DNA of 64,000 nt from Actinacidiphila oryziradicis (GCF_005047355.1 NZ_SUMC01000013.1:62001-126000), one strand, 5' to 3'. Shown: positions 7,230 through 16,344, counted from the first letter of the stretch. Numbers and translations are program-made. Notes: generated from the letters alone by a model not told the origin.

Positions 7230-8732
7230 TCAGCCCCCGGCGTCCTTGCCGGCGATGACCTCTGCTGCCGCGCGCCCGCAGACCCGGGCCGCGCCATGGG
7301 TCGCGATGTGCATCGCTCCCGATGGCGGCGCCTGGGGCACGCCCATCTCCACCACGACCGTGTCGGGCCGGGCGGCGAGCAGCGTGCCGAGGGCTCCGGC
7401 CATCCAGGGGTGGCGGTGGACGTCGCGGACCACAGCGACGATCCTACGGTCCCCCGCCGACTGGACCGCGTTTGCGGTCAAAGCGTCACCGTCCCGGAAG
7501 GTGGCCGTCACCGTGCCGGGAAAGAAGCGTTCCAGCTCGGCGCCGACACCCCAGGGCGTCTCGTCGCCGACGGCGATATTGGCCATCGGGGTGAAGGCTG
7601 CGACATAGGGAGCGGAGGTGATGGGGACGTAACTCTCGGTCCGGGTCACCCGCAGGGCACGGCGGGCGGCGGTGAGCCCGATGGAGAGGTCCGCTTCCGG
7701 GGCTGTGCCCGTCTTCCCGGCCGCCCAGACGGCGAGGGCCCGGACCCGGTCGGCGGCGTCGGCGAGCCGGGCCCGGGGGAGATCGCCGTTTTGCACGGCG
7801 CGCACGATGGCGTCGCGGAGCAGAGTGACGGTGTCCTCGTCGGAGGGACCGCCGCCGACGCAGATGGCGTCGGCCCCGGCGGCGATGGCCAGCACGGTGC
7901 CGCCGTCGATGCCGTAGACGTCGGAGACCGCACGCATGTCCATGCCGTCGGTGATGATGAGGCCGTCGTAGCCGAGCTCGTCGCGGAGCAGGCTGGTGAG
8001 CACGGTGGAGCTGAGGGTTCCGGGGCGGTCCGGGTCAAGGGCGGGGACGAGGATGTGGGCGCTCATCACGCCCTTGGTGCCGGCGGCGACGGCGGCCCGG
8101 AAGGGGACGAGTTCGCGGGCCCGGAGGGTCGCCGCGTCGACGTCGATGCGGGGCACGGCGTCGTGGGAGTCGACAGAGGTGTCGCCGTGCCCGGGGAAGT
8201 GCTTGGTGCAGGCGGCGACTCCGGCGGACTGCAGCCCTTCGACATAGGCGGCGGTGTGCCGGGCGACGAGGTCCGGGTCGGCGCCGAAGGAACGGACGCC
8301 GATGACCGGGTTGCCGGGGTCGGAGTTGACGTCGGCGCAGGGCGCCCAGGTGAGGTTGACTCCGCAAGCGGCGAGGCGGCGGCCGAGCTCGGCGGCGACG
8401 GCCCGGGTCAGGGCCGGGTCGTCGACGGCGCCGAGTGCGTGGTTGCCGGGGAAGGAGGAGCCGCTGCGGACTTCGAGGCGGGTCACGTCCCCGCCCTCCT
8501 CGTCGGCGACGACCAGGACGTCGGGCCGCACCGCGCGCAGTTGTGCGGTGAGGGCGGCGACCTGCGCCGGGGACTGGATGTTGCGGCCGAACAGGGCGAC
8601 GGAGGCCAGGCCCTCGTCGAGCCGGTGCAGCAGCCAGTCGGGGGCGGTGGTGCCGGCGAAGCCGGGCTGGAGGACAGCGAGGGCGTCCCTGGTCAGGCTG
8701 TCGGTGGGAGTGTGGGTCACGCTCTGGGTCAT
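7230..8732 (-). CDS. dasD: GH3 beta-N-acetylglucosaminidase of the das operon
   Basis: The 500-residue protein is a NagZ-type glycoside hydrolase family 3 enzyme. The motif KHFPGHGDTSVDSH carries the Asp-His dyad of NagZ enzymes, and ITDGMDMRA carries the catalytic nucleophile Asp. No signal peptide is seen, so it should act in the cytoplasm on chitobiose or GlcNAc-containing muropeptides. Its start overlaps the dasC stop by four bases, indicating translational coupling. The expected role is cleavage of imported chitobiose to GlcNAc. The C-terminal 150 residues match no domain I recognise. Confidence 0.88.
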   Translation of the reverse strand: MTQSVTHTPTDSLTRDALAVLQPGFAGTTAPDWLLHRLDEGLASVALFGRNIQSPAQVAALTAQLRAVRPDVLVVADEEGGDVTRLEVRSGSSFPGNHALGAVDDPALTRAVAAELGRRLAACGVNLTWAPCADVNSDPGNPVIGVRSFGADPDLVARHTAAYVEGLQSAGVAACTKHFPGHGDTSVDSHDAVPRIDVDAATLRARELVPFRAAVAAGTKGVMSAHILVPALDPDRPGTLSSTVLTSLLRDELGYDGLIITDGMDMRAVSDVYGIDGGTVLAIAAGADAICVGGGPSDEDTVTLLRDAIVRAVQNGDLPRARLADAADRVRALAVWAAGKTGTAPEADLSIGLTAARRALRVTRTESYVPITSAPYVAAFTPMANIAVGDETPWGVGAELERFFPGTVTATFRDGDALTANAVQSAGDRRIVAVVRDVHRHPWMAGALGTLLAARPDTVVVEMGVPQAPPSGAMHIATHGAARVCGRAAAEVIAGKDAGG

Positions 8733-9553
8733 CCCTTCACCGCCCCGGCGGTGAGGCCTGCGGCCATCTTGCGCTGGACGAGGAGAAAGAGAATGACGAC
8801 GGGGATGGCCATCATGGTCGAACCCGCCATCATCGGGGCGTACTCGGTGCCGTGCTGGGTGGTGAAGTTGCCGAGCCAGACGGTGGCGGTCTGGTGTTCC
8901 TGGCTGAGCAGCATCAGTGCGTAGAGGTATTCGTTCCAGGCCAGGATGAAGCCGTAGACGGCAGTGGCGACCAGACCGGGAGCGAGCAGCGGAAAGACGA
9001 CGCGGACGAACGCGCCGGTGCGGCCGCAGCCGTCGACCATGGCGGCTTCCTCCAGCTCTTTGGGGATGTTGACGATGAATCCGCGCAGGGTCCACACCGT
9101 GAAAGGGAGGATGAAGGTGAGGTAGGTGAGGATCAGGCCGCTGAGCTTGTCGTACTGCCCGAGATCGTTGAGCAGCAGAAAGACCGGGATGATCATGGCG
9201 ACCAGCGGCACCATCTGCACCGCGAGGATGCCTACGATCACCACCTTCCGGCCGCGGAAGGCGAAGCGCGAGATGGCGAGTGCGGCGAGCAGACCGACGA
9301 CCAGGGCGATGGCGACCGTACTCGTGGCGACGATCAGGCTGCGGCCGACCGGGCCCCAGAAGTCGGCGATGTTCAGGGCGCGGCGGAAGTTCTCCAGGGA
9401 CAGCGGCCAGGGGAAGAACTTCGGGGTCGGGTCGATGGCGTCCTTGGCCGGTTTGAACGCCGTGTTGAGCATCCAGTAGACCGGGAAGCCGAAGCTCGCG
9501 AAGGTGAGCAGCCCGAGGATGTTGTAGAGGAGACGGGGTCGGCTTGTGGTCAC
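8729..9553 (-). CDS. dasC: ABC importer permease DasC
   Basis: The 274-residue protein is a MalG-type permease with six predicted membrane segments and the ATPase-docking loop LEEAAMVDGCG. It pairs with DasB to form the membrane channel of the chitobiose/GlcNAc importer. The GTG start overlaps the dasB stop by four bases. No ATPase gene is present here; in Streptomyces the shared ATPase MsiK, encoded elsewhere, energises this importer. Confidence 0.92.
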   Translation of the reverse strand: MTTSRPRLLYNILGLLTFASFGFPVYWMLNTAFKPAKDAIDPTPKFFPWPLSLENFRRALNIADFWGPVGRSLIVATSTVAIALVVGLLAALAISRFAFRGRKVVIVGILAVQMVPLVAMIIPVFLLLNDLGQYDKLSGLILTYLTFILPFTVWTLRGFIVNIPKELEEAAMVDGCGRTGAFVRVVFPLLAPGLVATAVYGFILAWNEYLYALMLLSQEHQTATVWLGNFTTQHGTEYAPMMAGSTMMAIPVVILFLLVQRKMAAGLTAGAVKG

Positions 9554-10581
9554 TCGACCTCTCCGATCTTGAGCATCTGGCGCATGTAGACGGCCACCAC
9601 GCCGAGCAGCAGAAGGACGGTGACCAGGGCGATGGCGGATCCGCCTGAGTAGTCGTTGACGACGAAGGCCCTCGTGTAGGAGTAGGTGGTGAGCAGCTGG
9701 AACTCGGGCTCCGGGTGCCCGCCGCGCATCAAATAGACCTGCGGGAAGACGCCCATGTCCCAGATCACCGAGAGCGTCGTCAGCATCACTATGATCGGCT
9801 TCAGGATCGGCAGAGTGACATACCGGAAGATACCCGGCGCGCCCGCGCCGTCCAGGCGGGCGGCCTCCTCCAGCTCCTTGGGGACCTGGGTCAGGCCGGC
9901 GCCCAGGGTGATGACGACAAAGGGCACCGCGCCCCAGACCACCAGCAGCATGATGACTGTCAGGCCTTCGGGGCCGCTGGCGAACCAGTTGTGCCCGTTG
10001 AAGTCGACCCCGGGCAGCTTGCTGATCAGCCAGTTGAGCACGCCGTAGTCGGTGTCGAACATCCATTTGAAGACGGTGACGGCGACGATGACGGGCATCG
10101 CCCAACTGGCCACGAGCGCGATGTTGACCAGGACCTTCACCCACCGCGAGACCCGTTGCAGAAGCAGGGCGATCAGCATGCCCACCACCATCGTGAGCAC
10201 CACCGCCCCGCCCGCGAAGAGAATCGTCCGCAGGACGACCTGCCAGAACTCACTGTCCCCGAGGATCGCGGTGAAGTTGTCCAGGCCCGTCCATTCGGCG
10301 GGTTTGAAGCCCCACAGCTGGGCCTGCCCGAACTTCTGGAAGGAGAGGGTGACCAGCCGCACCAGCGGATAGCCGAGGACGAGGGCCAGCACCAGCAGAG
10401 TCGGTGCGAGCAGCCCCCAGGGCAGGGCGGCGGTGCCCCACGAGCGCCGGCCGGCCGGTCTCCCGGCCTTGCCGGCGCCGGCGCCGCCGCCGGCCGGGGT
10501 ACCGGCGGCGGCGCTCGTCACGGGGCGTGCCGTCTTCGCTGTCACTGTCTTCGCTGTCTTCTCCCGGGGCTGGACTGTCAT
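9550..10581 (-). CDS. dasB: ABC importer permease DasB
   Basis: The 343-residue protein is a MalF-type permease. A Gly/Ala-rich cytoplasmic tail of about 50 residues precedes six membrane segments, and LEEAARLDGAG is the ATPase-docking loop. It overlaps dasA by four bases at its start and dasC by four at its end, so the three genes are tightly coupled. Confidence 0.92.
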   Translation of the reverse strand: MTVQPREKTAKTVTAKTARPVTSAAAGTPAGGGAGAGKAGRPAGRRSWGTAALPWGLLAPTLLVLALVLGYPLVRLVTLSFQKFGQAQLWGFKPAEWTGLDNFTAILGDSEFWQVVLRTILFAGGAVVLTMVVGMLIALLLQRVSRWVKVLVNIALVASWAMPVIVAVTVFKWMFDTDYGVLNWLISKLPGVDFNGHNWFASGPEGLTVIMLLVVWGAVPFVVITLGAGLTQVPKELEEAARLDGAGAPGIFRYVTLPILKPIIVMLTTLSVIWDMGVFPQVYLMRGGHPEPEFQLLTTYSYTRAFVVNDYSGGSAIALVTVLLLLGVVAVYMRQMLKIGEVE

Positions 10582-11861
10582 GCCGTGTTGATCACCTTGT
10601 TGATCGCGGCGTCCGCGTCCTTGGCCGCCTGCTGGACCGACTTCTTGCCGGTCGCTATGGCCTGGAGCATGTCCTGGAGGATCGCCTGCTTCTCGACGGT
10701 GCCCCAGCCGGGCGCGGTCGGGATGAACCAGCTGCTCTCGGCGGCGGTCGCGGTGACGGCGGTCGCCGGGTCGGACTTCAGGGTGGCGAGCTGGGTCGTG
10801 TTGTTGGGCAGATTGCCCTTGCTGATCAGCACCTTCTGGCTCGCGGTGCCCGTGAAGTCATTGATCCACTCGGTGGCGAGGTCCTGGGCCTTGGACTTCA
10901 CCGGTACGGCGAGGTCGGAGCCGCCCAGGAAGACCGGCATGGCCTTGCCGGACGGGCCGGGGAGCACGAACTGGACGAGATTGGCCTTGAGCTTGCCGCC
11001 CGTCTTGTCGATCTTGGGGTCGGCGGCCGCGGGGCCCTCCCAGCTGGCGCCGTACATCATCGCGGACTTGCCCTGGCCGAAGATGATGTACCGGTCGGCC
11101 TCGTCCTTGGTGAGGTCGCCGTGCATGTACTTGGTGACCACGGACTTGAACTCCGTCAGACCCTTGACGGACGCCGCACTGGACAGGCTCGCGGTGAACT
11201 TGCCGCCCGACTCGGTGGCGATCGCGCCGCCCGCGTCAGCGACGAACGACATCCCGGTGTACCAGTCGCGGGAGGGCTGGTACCAGGCGTTGAACTTGCT
11301 GCCGTTCTTGCTCTGGATCTTGTCGAGGTCAGCGGTCAGTTCGCTGTACGTCTTCGGGGTACTCGTCACGCCGGCGGCGGCGGCGACATCCTTGCGCCAG
11401 ACGGCGACCCGGGCAGCGGCGTAATAAGGGACGCCGTAGACCTTGCCGTTGTAGCTGACCGAGCCCTTGAGACCGTCCAGCCAGGCGGACGAGTTGTCGA
11501 ACTTCGAGGTGTCGAGCTCGGCGAAGGCGCCCTTGATACTGTAGGGCAGCATCTCGGTGTTGCCCATCTCCACAACGTCCGGGGCCTTGTCGGTCGCGAG
11601 CACGGCGTCAAGCTTGGTGTTCTTGTCGCCCCAGCTGTAGTACTCGTGCTTGACCGTCACACCCGGGTGGCTCTTCTTCAGCGCCGCGTCGGCCGACTTG
11701 ACCAACTCGGGCCAGTTGTTCTGTGCGTCGACCGTCAGCCATACGGTGATCGACTTCGCTGACGTGCTCTTGCCGGAGCCCGACCCGCTGCCGGAGCCGC
11801 AGGACGCGATAGAGGCGGCCATACAGGCGACGCCGATCGCCGCGATGAGTTTGCGCTTCAC
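10578..11861 (-). CDS. dasA: extracellular chitobiose/GlcNAc-binding lipoprotein DasA
   Basis: The 427-residue protein is a family 1 solute-binding protein. A lipoprotein signal peptide ends in IASC with the lipidated Cys at residue 21, followed by a Gly/Ser-rich tether. [14 protein letters not shown] and the aromatic residues along the chain are typical of sugar binders. In S. coelicolor DasA binds chitobiose and is repressed by DasR through dre operators. Two dre-like sites lie 30-70 bases upstream of the start. The ATG follows GGGGAGGG. Confidence 0.92.
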   Translation of the reverse strand: MKRKLIAAIGVACMAASIASCGSGSGSGSGKSTSAKSITVWLTVDAQNNWPELVKSADAALKKSHPGVTVKHEYYSWGDKNTKLDAVLATDKAPDVVEMGNTEMLPYSIKGAFAELDTSKFDNSSAWLDGLKGSVSYNGKVYGVPYYAAARVAVWRKDVAAAAGVTSTPKTYSELTADLDKIQSKNGSKFNAWYQPSRDWYTGMSFVADAGGAIATESGGKFTASLSSAASVKGLTEFKSVVTKYMHGDLTKDEADRYIIFGQGKSAMMYGASWEGPAAADPKIDKTGGKLKANLVQFVLPGPSGKAMPVFLGGSDLAVPVKSKAQDLATEWINDFTGTASQKVLISKGNLPNNTTQLATLKSDPATAVTATAAESSWFIPTAPGWGTVEKQAILQDMLQAIATGKKSVQQAAKDADAAINKVINTA

Positions 11862-11891
11862 AGCACCCTCCCCAAGACAGTGATACAGAGT

Positions 11892-11907
11892 ATTGGTTTA
11901 GACCAAT
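11892..11907. promoter_or_regulatory. DasR operator (dre 1)
   Basis: The 16-mer ATTGGTTTAGACCAAT is close to the DasR consensus ACTGGTCTAGACCAGT and is a near-perfect palindrome. It lies 31 bases upstream of the dasA start, in the shared control region with dasR. Confidence 0.88.
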
Positions 11908-11915
11908 GGAGGCAG

Positions 11916-11931
11916 CTTGGCCTAGACCTTT
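11916..11931. promoter_or_regulatory. second, weaker DasR operator (dre 2)
   Basis: CTTGGCCTAGACCTTT retains the TGGNCTAGACC core. It lies between a minus-strand TTGACA (complement of 11937-11942) and dre 1. It also overlaps the -35 region of a possible dasR promoter whose -10 is TATAAG at 11948-11953. This suggests one protein controls both directions. Confidence 0.65.
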
Positions 11932-11960
11932 AAGGGTGTCAAGGGTGTATAAGTACGGCT

Positions 11961-11982
11961 GTCGGTCCGTTATCGGACCGAC
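11961..11982. promoter_or_regulatory. perfect inverted repeat in the dasA-dasR intergenic region
   Basis: Nine-base arms GTCGGTCCG and CGGACCGAC flank TTAT. The palindrome does not match the dre consensus. It falls just after the predicted dasR transcription start, so it may be a second operator or a leader hairpin. Confidence 0.6.
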
Positions 11983-12064
11983 ACCTCTGCCTGCACGGCG
12001 GCCATTCCCAGGCCCGTGCCAGGATGGAGGAAGTGTGCCGAGGATCTGGACAAACGGAGGACGC

Positions 12065-12826
12065 ATGCAGAGCGACGGGGACGCCGGCACACCGGTCATC
12101 GACGGCGCGGTGGGCCGCACGGCCCGGGTACCCAAGTATTACGGCCTGAAGAAGCATCTGCTGGAGCTGACGGAGACCATGCCGCCAGGCTCCCCGGTCC
12201 CCCCGGAGCGCAGCCTGGCAACGGAGTTCGACACCTCCCGCACCACGGTCCGCCAGGCCCTCCAGGAGCTGGTCGTCGAGGGGCGCCTGGAGCGCATCCA
12301 GGGCAAGGGCACCTTTGTCGCCAAACCCAAGGTGTCCCAGGCGCTGCAGCTCACCTCGTACACCGAGGACATGCGCGCCCAGGGCCTGGAGCCGACCTCC
12401 GAACTCCTCGATGTCGGCTACATCACCGCCGACAACCACCTCGCCGGACTCCTCGATATGAACGCGGGGGGCCGTGTGCTGCGCATCGAACGGCTCCGGC
12501 TCGCCAACCGCGAGCCCATGGCGATCGAGACCACCCACCTCTCCGCCAAGCGCTTCCCGGCGCTGCGCCGTAACCTCACCAAGTACGCCTCGCTCTACAC
12601 CGCGCTCGCCGAGGTGTACGACGTGCATCTCGCGGAGGCGGAGGAGACCATCGAGACCTCCCTCGCCACCCCGCGCGAGGCCGGGCTGCTGGGCACCGAT
12701 GTCGGGCTGCCGATGCTGATGCTCTCCCGGCATTCCATCGACACCACCGGCGAGCCGGTGGAGTGGGTGCGCTCGGTCTACCGGGGCGACCGGTACAAGT
12801 TCGTGGCCAGACTGAAGCGGCCCTAG
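12065..12826 (+). CDS. dasR: GntR/HutC-family global regulator DasR
   Basis: The 253-residue protein has a winged-helix GntR domain (about residues 22-85, with [20 protein letters not shown]) and a UTRA effector domain to the C-terminus. DasR senses glucosamine-6-phosphate and GlcNAc-6-phosphate and represses GlcNAc uptake, chitinase and antibiotic genes. The length matches S. coelicolor DasR. The ATG follows GGAGG. It is divergent from dasA across two dre-like sites. Confidence 0.95.
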   Translation: MQSDGDAGTPVIDGAVGRTARVPKYYGLKKHLLELTETMPPGSPVPPERSLATEFDTSRTTVRQALQELVVEGRLERIQGKGTFVAKPKVSQALQLTSYTEDMRAQGLEPTSELLDVGYITADNHLAGLLDMNAGGRVLRIERLRLANREPMAIETTHLSAKRFPALRRNLTKYASLYTALAEVYDVHLAEAEETIETSLATPREAGLLGTDVGLPMLMLSRHSIDTTGEPVEWVRSVYRGDRYKFVARLKRP

Positions 12827-12872
12827 GCCGCCCCGGGCCCTGTCCGGGCCTGCGCATCTGCCGCGCCTGCTG

Positions 12873-12894
12873 TAGCCATATCGATATATGGCTA
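12873..12894. promoter_or_regulatory. AT-rich inverted repeat upstream of the symporter operon
   Basis: Nine-base arms TAGCCATAT and ATATGGCTA flank CGAT, forming an exact palindrome of 22 bases in otherwise GC-rich DNA. It lies about 90 bases upstream of the small permease-associated gene and probably is an operator of an unknown regulator. Confidence 0.65.
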
Positions 12895-12985
12895 GGTGAT
12901 GACGCAGCCCTGACACTTGCCTTAGATTTCCTGCGCATTACAAAGGAGTTCCCAGGAGTTTCGCACTGAGGACGGGGCCACGTTT

Positions 12986-13249
12986 ATGTCGTCAGCAACA
13001 ACCGGATCACCGGGCCGTACACCGGTCGTCACCCCTACCCGTGTAGTGGCCGGCCTCTGCCTCATCGTGCCGTTCGTGGCGATGTTGTGGGTCAGCTCCT
13101 ACTCCAGGATCACCCCCGAGTTCATCGGCATCCCGTTCTTCTACTGGTACCAGATGCTCTGGGTGCCCGTCTCGTCCGCTCTGACCTTCACCGCGTACCT
13201 CCTGGTCCGCCGTGAGGAGCGCGCGCGCAAGGGGGGTGCGGCGAAATGA
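12986..13249 (+). CDS. DUF3311-type small membrane subunit of a symporter
   Basis: The 87-residue protein has two membrane segments (about 18-40 and 50-73) and a basic C-terminus. Small DUF3311 proteins usually precede sodium:solute symporter genes. Its stop overlaps the symporter start in ATGA, so translation is coupled and a stabilising or accessory role is likely. Confidence 0.85.
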   Translation: MSSATTGSPGRTPVVTPTRVVAGLCLIVPFVAMLWVSSYSRITPEFIGIPFFYWYQMLWVPVSSALTFTAYLLVRREERARKGGAAK

Positions 13250-14880
13250 AGGACAGCGTCAATAGTGTCAACGGCGTCGCGCTCGGCGTCTTCATCTTCT
13301 TCTTCCTGGCCGTCACCGTCATGGGCTTCCTGGCCGCCCGCTGGCGCAGGGCCGAGAACGCCCTCCACCTGGACGAATGGGGACTCGGCGGCCGCAGCTT
13401 CGGCTCCTGGGTCACCTGGTTCCTGCTCGGCGGCGACCTCTACACCGCGTACACCTTCGTCGCCGTCCCGGCGGCGGTCTACGCGGCCGGCGCGGCCGGC
13501 TTCTTCGCCGTCCCGTACACCATCCTGGTCTACCCGCTGATATTCACCTTCCTGCCACGCCTGTGGTCGGTCTCCCACAAACACGGCTACGTCACCACCT
13601 CGGACTTCGTGCGAGGGCGGTTCGGGTCGAAGAGCCTGTCCCTGGCCGTCGCCGTCACCGGCATCCTCGCCACCATGCCGTACATCGCGCTCCAGCTGGT
13701 CGGCATCCAGGCGGTGCTCGATGTGATGGGCGTCGGCGGCTCCGGCAACTGGTTCGTCAAGGACCTGCCCCTGCTGATCGCCTTCGCCGTGCTCGCCGCG
13801 TACACCTACTCCTCGGGGCTGCGCGCCCCCGCGCTGATCGCGTTCGTCAAGGACACGCTGATCTACATCGTCATCACCGTCGCCATCATCTACATCCCCA
13901 TCAAGCTCGGCGGCTTCGGCGACATCTTCACCAAGGCCGGCCACGCGTACGCGACCATCAGCCCGGCCACCGGCAAGCCCCGCGGCGCCCTCGCCCCCGG
14001 GGACACCGCCCAGTGGGCCTACGGGACGCTGGCGCTCGGCTCCGCGCTCGCGCTGTTCATGTACCCGCACTCCGTCACGGCGGTGCTCAGCGGCAAGAGC
14101 CGCAACGTCATCCGCCGCAACACCACCGTGCTGCCGCTGTACTCGCTCATGCTCGGCCTGCTGGCCCTGCTCGGCTTCATGGCGCTCGCCGACGGCGTCG
14201 GCAAGGGCATCACCGGCTACAACGGGCAGCTGGCGATCCCCCAGCTCTTCGAGAACATGTTCCCCTCGTGGTTCGCGGGCGTCGCCTTCGCCGCGATCGG
14301 CATCGGCGCGCTGGTGCCGGCGGCGATCATGTCCATCGCCGCGGCGAATCTGTTCACCCGGAACATCTACAAGGACTTCATCAAGCCGGACGCCACGCAG
14401 GAGCAGCAGACCAGGGTCTCCAAACTGGTGTCGCTGCTGGTGAAGGTCGGCGCGCTGGTCTTTGTCCTCACCATGGACAGGACCGTCGCCATCAACTTCC
14501 AGCTGCTCGGCGGCATCTGGATCCTGCAGACCTTCCCCGCTCTCGTCGGCGGCCTCTTCACCCGGTGGTTCCACCGCTGGGCGCTGCTCGCCGGGTGGGC
14601 GGTCGGCATGGGGTACGGGACCTGGGTCGCCTACGGCGTCGCCAGTGCCAGCCAGAAGCACTTCGGCGGCTCCTCCGACACCATTCCCGTGATCGGGCAG
14701 ATCGGGTACATCGGGCTCACCGCCTTCGTACTCAACCTCGTCGTCACGGTGGTGCTGACCCTCGCCCTGCGGGCGGCGAAGGTGGCCGACGGGGTCGACG
14801 AGACCTCTCCGGCGGACTACACGTCCGACGCGGGCGAGCCCGGCGTCAAGGGGGAACTGCCGGTGGCGGCGAGCGCGTAA
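13246..14880 (+). CDS. sodium:solute symporter (SSS family, MctC-like)
   Basis: The 544-residue protein has about 13 membrane segments and the SSS motif region GFMALADGVGKG followed by AAIMSIAAANLFTRNIYKD. Relatives include MctC, which takes up pyruvate, acetate and propionate. Substrate is not determined by sequence; a monocarboxylate is the likeliest guess. It forms a two-gene operon with the preceding small membrane protein and ends at a bidirectional hairpin. Confidence 0.88.
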   Translation: MKDSVNSVNGVALGVFIFFFLAVTVMGFLAARWRRAENALHLDEWGLGGRSFGSWVTWFLLGGDLYTAYTFVAVPAAVYAAGAAGFFAVPYTILVYPLIFTFLPRLWSVSHKHGYVTTSDFVRGRFGSKSLSLAVAVTGILATMPYIALQLVGIQAVLDVMGVGGSGNWFVKDLPLLIAFAVLAAYTYSSGLRAPALIAFVKDTLIYIVITVAIIYIPIKLGGFGDIFTKAGHAYATISPATGKPRGALAPGDTAQWAYGTLALGSALALFMYPHSVTAVLSGKSRNVIRRNTTVLPLYSLMLGLLALLGFMALADGVGKGITGYNGQLAIPQLFENMFPSWFAGVAFAAIGIGALVPAAIMSIAAANLFTRNIYKDFIKPDATQEQQTRVSKLVSLLVKVGALVFVLTMDRTVAINFQLLGGIWILQTFPALVGGLFTRWFHRWALLAGWAVGMGYGTWVAYGVASASQKHFGGSSDTIPVIGQIGYIGLTAFVLNLVVTVVLTLALRAAKVADGVDETSPADYTSDAGEPGVKGELPVAASA

Positions 14881-14899
14881 CACCGGCGCCGGTGCGTTC

Positions 14900-14944
14900 C
14901 CGGAGGCCGTACGGGGCCGGTCCTCACGCCCGTACGGCCTCCGG
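14900..14944. terminator. bidirectional 16-pair terminator hairpin
   Basis: Arms at 14900-14915 and 14929-14944 are perfectly complementary with a 13-base loop. The right arm lies inside the last codons of the convergent glxA-type gene, so its coding sequence doubles as terminator stem. Confidence 0.75.
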
Positions 14945-15898
14945 GGGCACCCGGAAGGTACGCCGGTACGCCTGCGGGGTCGTGCCCACCGAGCGTGCGA
15001 AGTGGTGCCGCAGTGCCGCCGCGTTACCGAAGCCCGATCGTGCGGCGATCGCGTCCACCGTGTCGTCCGTGCCCTCCAACAGCTCCCGGGCCAGCAGCAC
15101 GCGCTGGCCCAGCAGCCAGCGGTACGGGGTGGTGCCGGTCTCCTGCTGGAAGCGCCGGGCGAAGGTGCGCGGCGACATATGGGCCCGGACGGCCAGCTCC
15201 TCGACCGTCACCTCGCGGTCCAGGTGGCGCTCCATCCAGCCCAGCACATCCCCGACGGTGTCGCACTGCGCGCTGCGCGGCAGCGGCCGGTCGATGTACT
15301 GCGCCTGGCCGCCCTCCCGGTGCGGCGGCACCACCATGCGCCGGGCGATGGTGCTCGCCACCTCGCTGCCCTGCTCCTTCCTGACCAGGTGCAGGCACGC
15401 GTCAATGCCGGCCGCCGTCCCGGCCGAGGTGATCACCGGGTCCTCGTCCACGTACAGCACATCGGGTTCCACCTGCGCGAGCGGAAAGCGGCGCGCCAGA
15501 TCGTCGGCGTGCCGCCAGTGCGTCGTGCAGCGCCTTCCGTCCAGCAGCCCGGCCGCGCCCAGCACGAACGCGCCCGAGCAGACGCTCAGTACGCGGGCGC
15601 CGCGCTCGACCGCCCGGCGTAGCTCCAGCAGCAGCTCCGGCGGGTATGCGCGGCTCCCATATGTGCCGCCCGCCGGGACCGCGACCAAATCCGCCTCCGC
15701 CAGCCGCTCCAGGCCGTACGGAGTGGTGATCGTGAAGCCCGCCTGGGCCTGGATCGGGCCGGGTTCGGCTGCGGCCACGGCGAAGTCGTACACGGGCAGG
15801 CCCTGTTCGCCGCGGTCGATCCCGAAGACCTCGCAGACGACGCCGAGTTCGAAAGGCTGGACTCCGTTGAGCACCACGACGGCCACGTTTTTCAGCAT
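14924..15898 (-). CDS. GlxA-family AraC-type transcriptional regulator
   Basis: The 324-residue protein has an N-terminal DJ-1/PfpI-like domain (about 1-190) with a nucleophile-elbow-like Cys in LSVCSGAFVLG. A C-terminal AraC/XylS double helix-turn-helix (about 215-315) contains MSPRTFARRFQQETGTTPYRWL. Such proteins regulate adjacent or metabolic genes; the ligand is unknown. It is divergent from a 59-aa membrane protein, and repeated half-sites between them suggest autoregulation. Confidence 0.9.
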   Translation of the reverse strand: MLKNVAVVVLNGVQPFELGVVCEVFGIDRGEQGLPVYDFAVAAAEPGPIQAQAGFTITTPYGLERLAEADLVAVPAGGTYGSRAYPPELLLELRRAVERGARVLSVCSGAFVLGAAGLLDGRRCTTHWRHADDLARRFPLAQVEPDVLYVDEDPVITSAGTAAGIDACLHLVRKEQGSEVASTIARRMVVPPHREGGQAQYIDRPLPRSAQCDTVGDVLGWMERHLDREVTVEELAVRAHMSPRTFARRFQQETGTTPYRWLLGQRVLLARELLEGTDDTVDAIAARSGFGNAAALRHHFARSVGTTPQAYRRTFRVPPEAVRA

Positions 15899-15908
15899 GC
15901 GTCGAGCA

Positions 15909-15954
15909 TGGCAGGTTCCTGGCAGGAATTCGAGGTACTACGGCAGTCCTGCCA
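15909..15954. promoter_or_regulatory. repeated TGGCAGG half-sites between divergent genes
   Basis: Three copies are present: TGGCAGGT (15909-15916), TGGCAGGA (15920-15927) and its exact complement TCCTGCCA (15947-15954). The first two are spaced 11 bases apart, one helical turn. The arrangement fits an operator for the adjacent AraC-type regulator. Confidence 0.5.
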
Positions 15955-15990
15955 CTCCCGGGTGACAGCGCCGAGCGCGACAGTAGAGGC

Positions 15991-16170
15991 ATGGACACAT
16001 TCCTCGCCTTTGCGGCCGTTATCATCCTCTTCGTCCTCCTGGCTCTCCCGGCGGTGGCGGGCCAGGCCCACGAGCGCCGGATCACCCGTCAGTTGCGCGC
16101 CGCGCAGGCCGCCCACGCGGCGGCGGAGCGGCGCGAGGCCGCACGCCGGACGTGGCACATCGCCGCGTAA
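15991..16170 (+). CDS. 59-aa single-pass membrane protein
   Basis: The reading starts at ATG after TAGAGGC and ends in TAA. Residues 4-24 form one hydrophobic helix, followed by an Ala/Arg-rich helical tail (QLRAAQAAHAAAERREAARR). Third-position GC is very high, supporting coding. No family is recognised. It is divergent from the GlxA-type regulator and may be its target. Confidence 0.65.
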   Translation: MDTFLAFAAVIILFVLLALPAVAGQAHERRITRQLRAAQAAHAAAERREAARRTWHIAA

Positions 16171-16344
16171 CGGGGCGCCCCCGCCCGTCCTCCGCCCGCC
16201 TCCCCGGCCCCGCGACAGCGGGGCACGACCGGGCGGAGGACACCTGCGCGGGCGCTGTCCGGCGTACCGCGAGTCCGAGGACCTGCCGGCAGTGCGCCCT
16301 GGAAAAGCCTCCTTCGACGACGACTTCTGACCGGGCCGGGAAAC

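Noticed and set aside
7080..8924. 614-codon plus-strand reading across the glucosaminidase gene
   Set aside because: It is the antisense shadow of the GH3 gene, Gly/Asp-rich with no domain, while the minus strand has full catalytic motifs.
9715..11424. 569-codon plus-strand reading over dasB and dasA
   Set aside because: Opposite-strand shadow of two clear ABC importer genes; the translation is low-complexity Gln/Asp/His-rich.
13377..15965. 862-codon plus-strand reading over the symporter and GlxA-type regulator
   Set aside because: It spans two unrelated well-supported genes in different frames and has His/Arg/Pro-rich composition typical of shadows.
16171..16330. Possible small peptide ending PGKASFDDDF before the deformylase terminator
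   Set aside because: The C-terminal sequence looks peptide-like, but no in-frame start with a ribosome site is close and the upstream frame is Arg/Pro shadow sequence.
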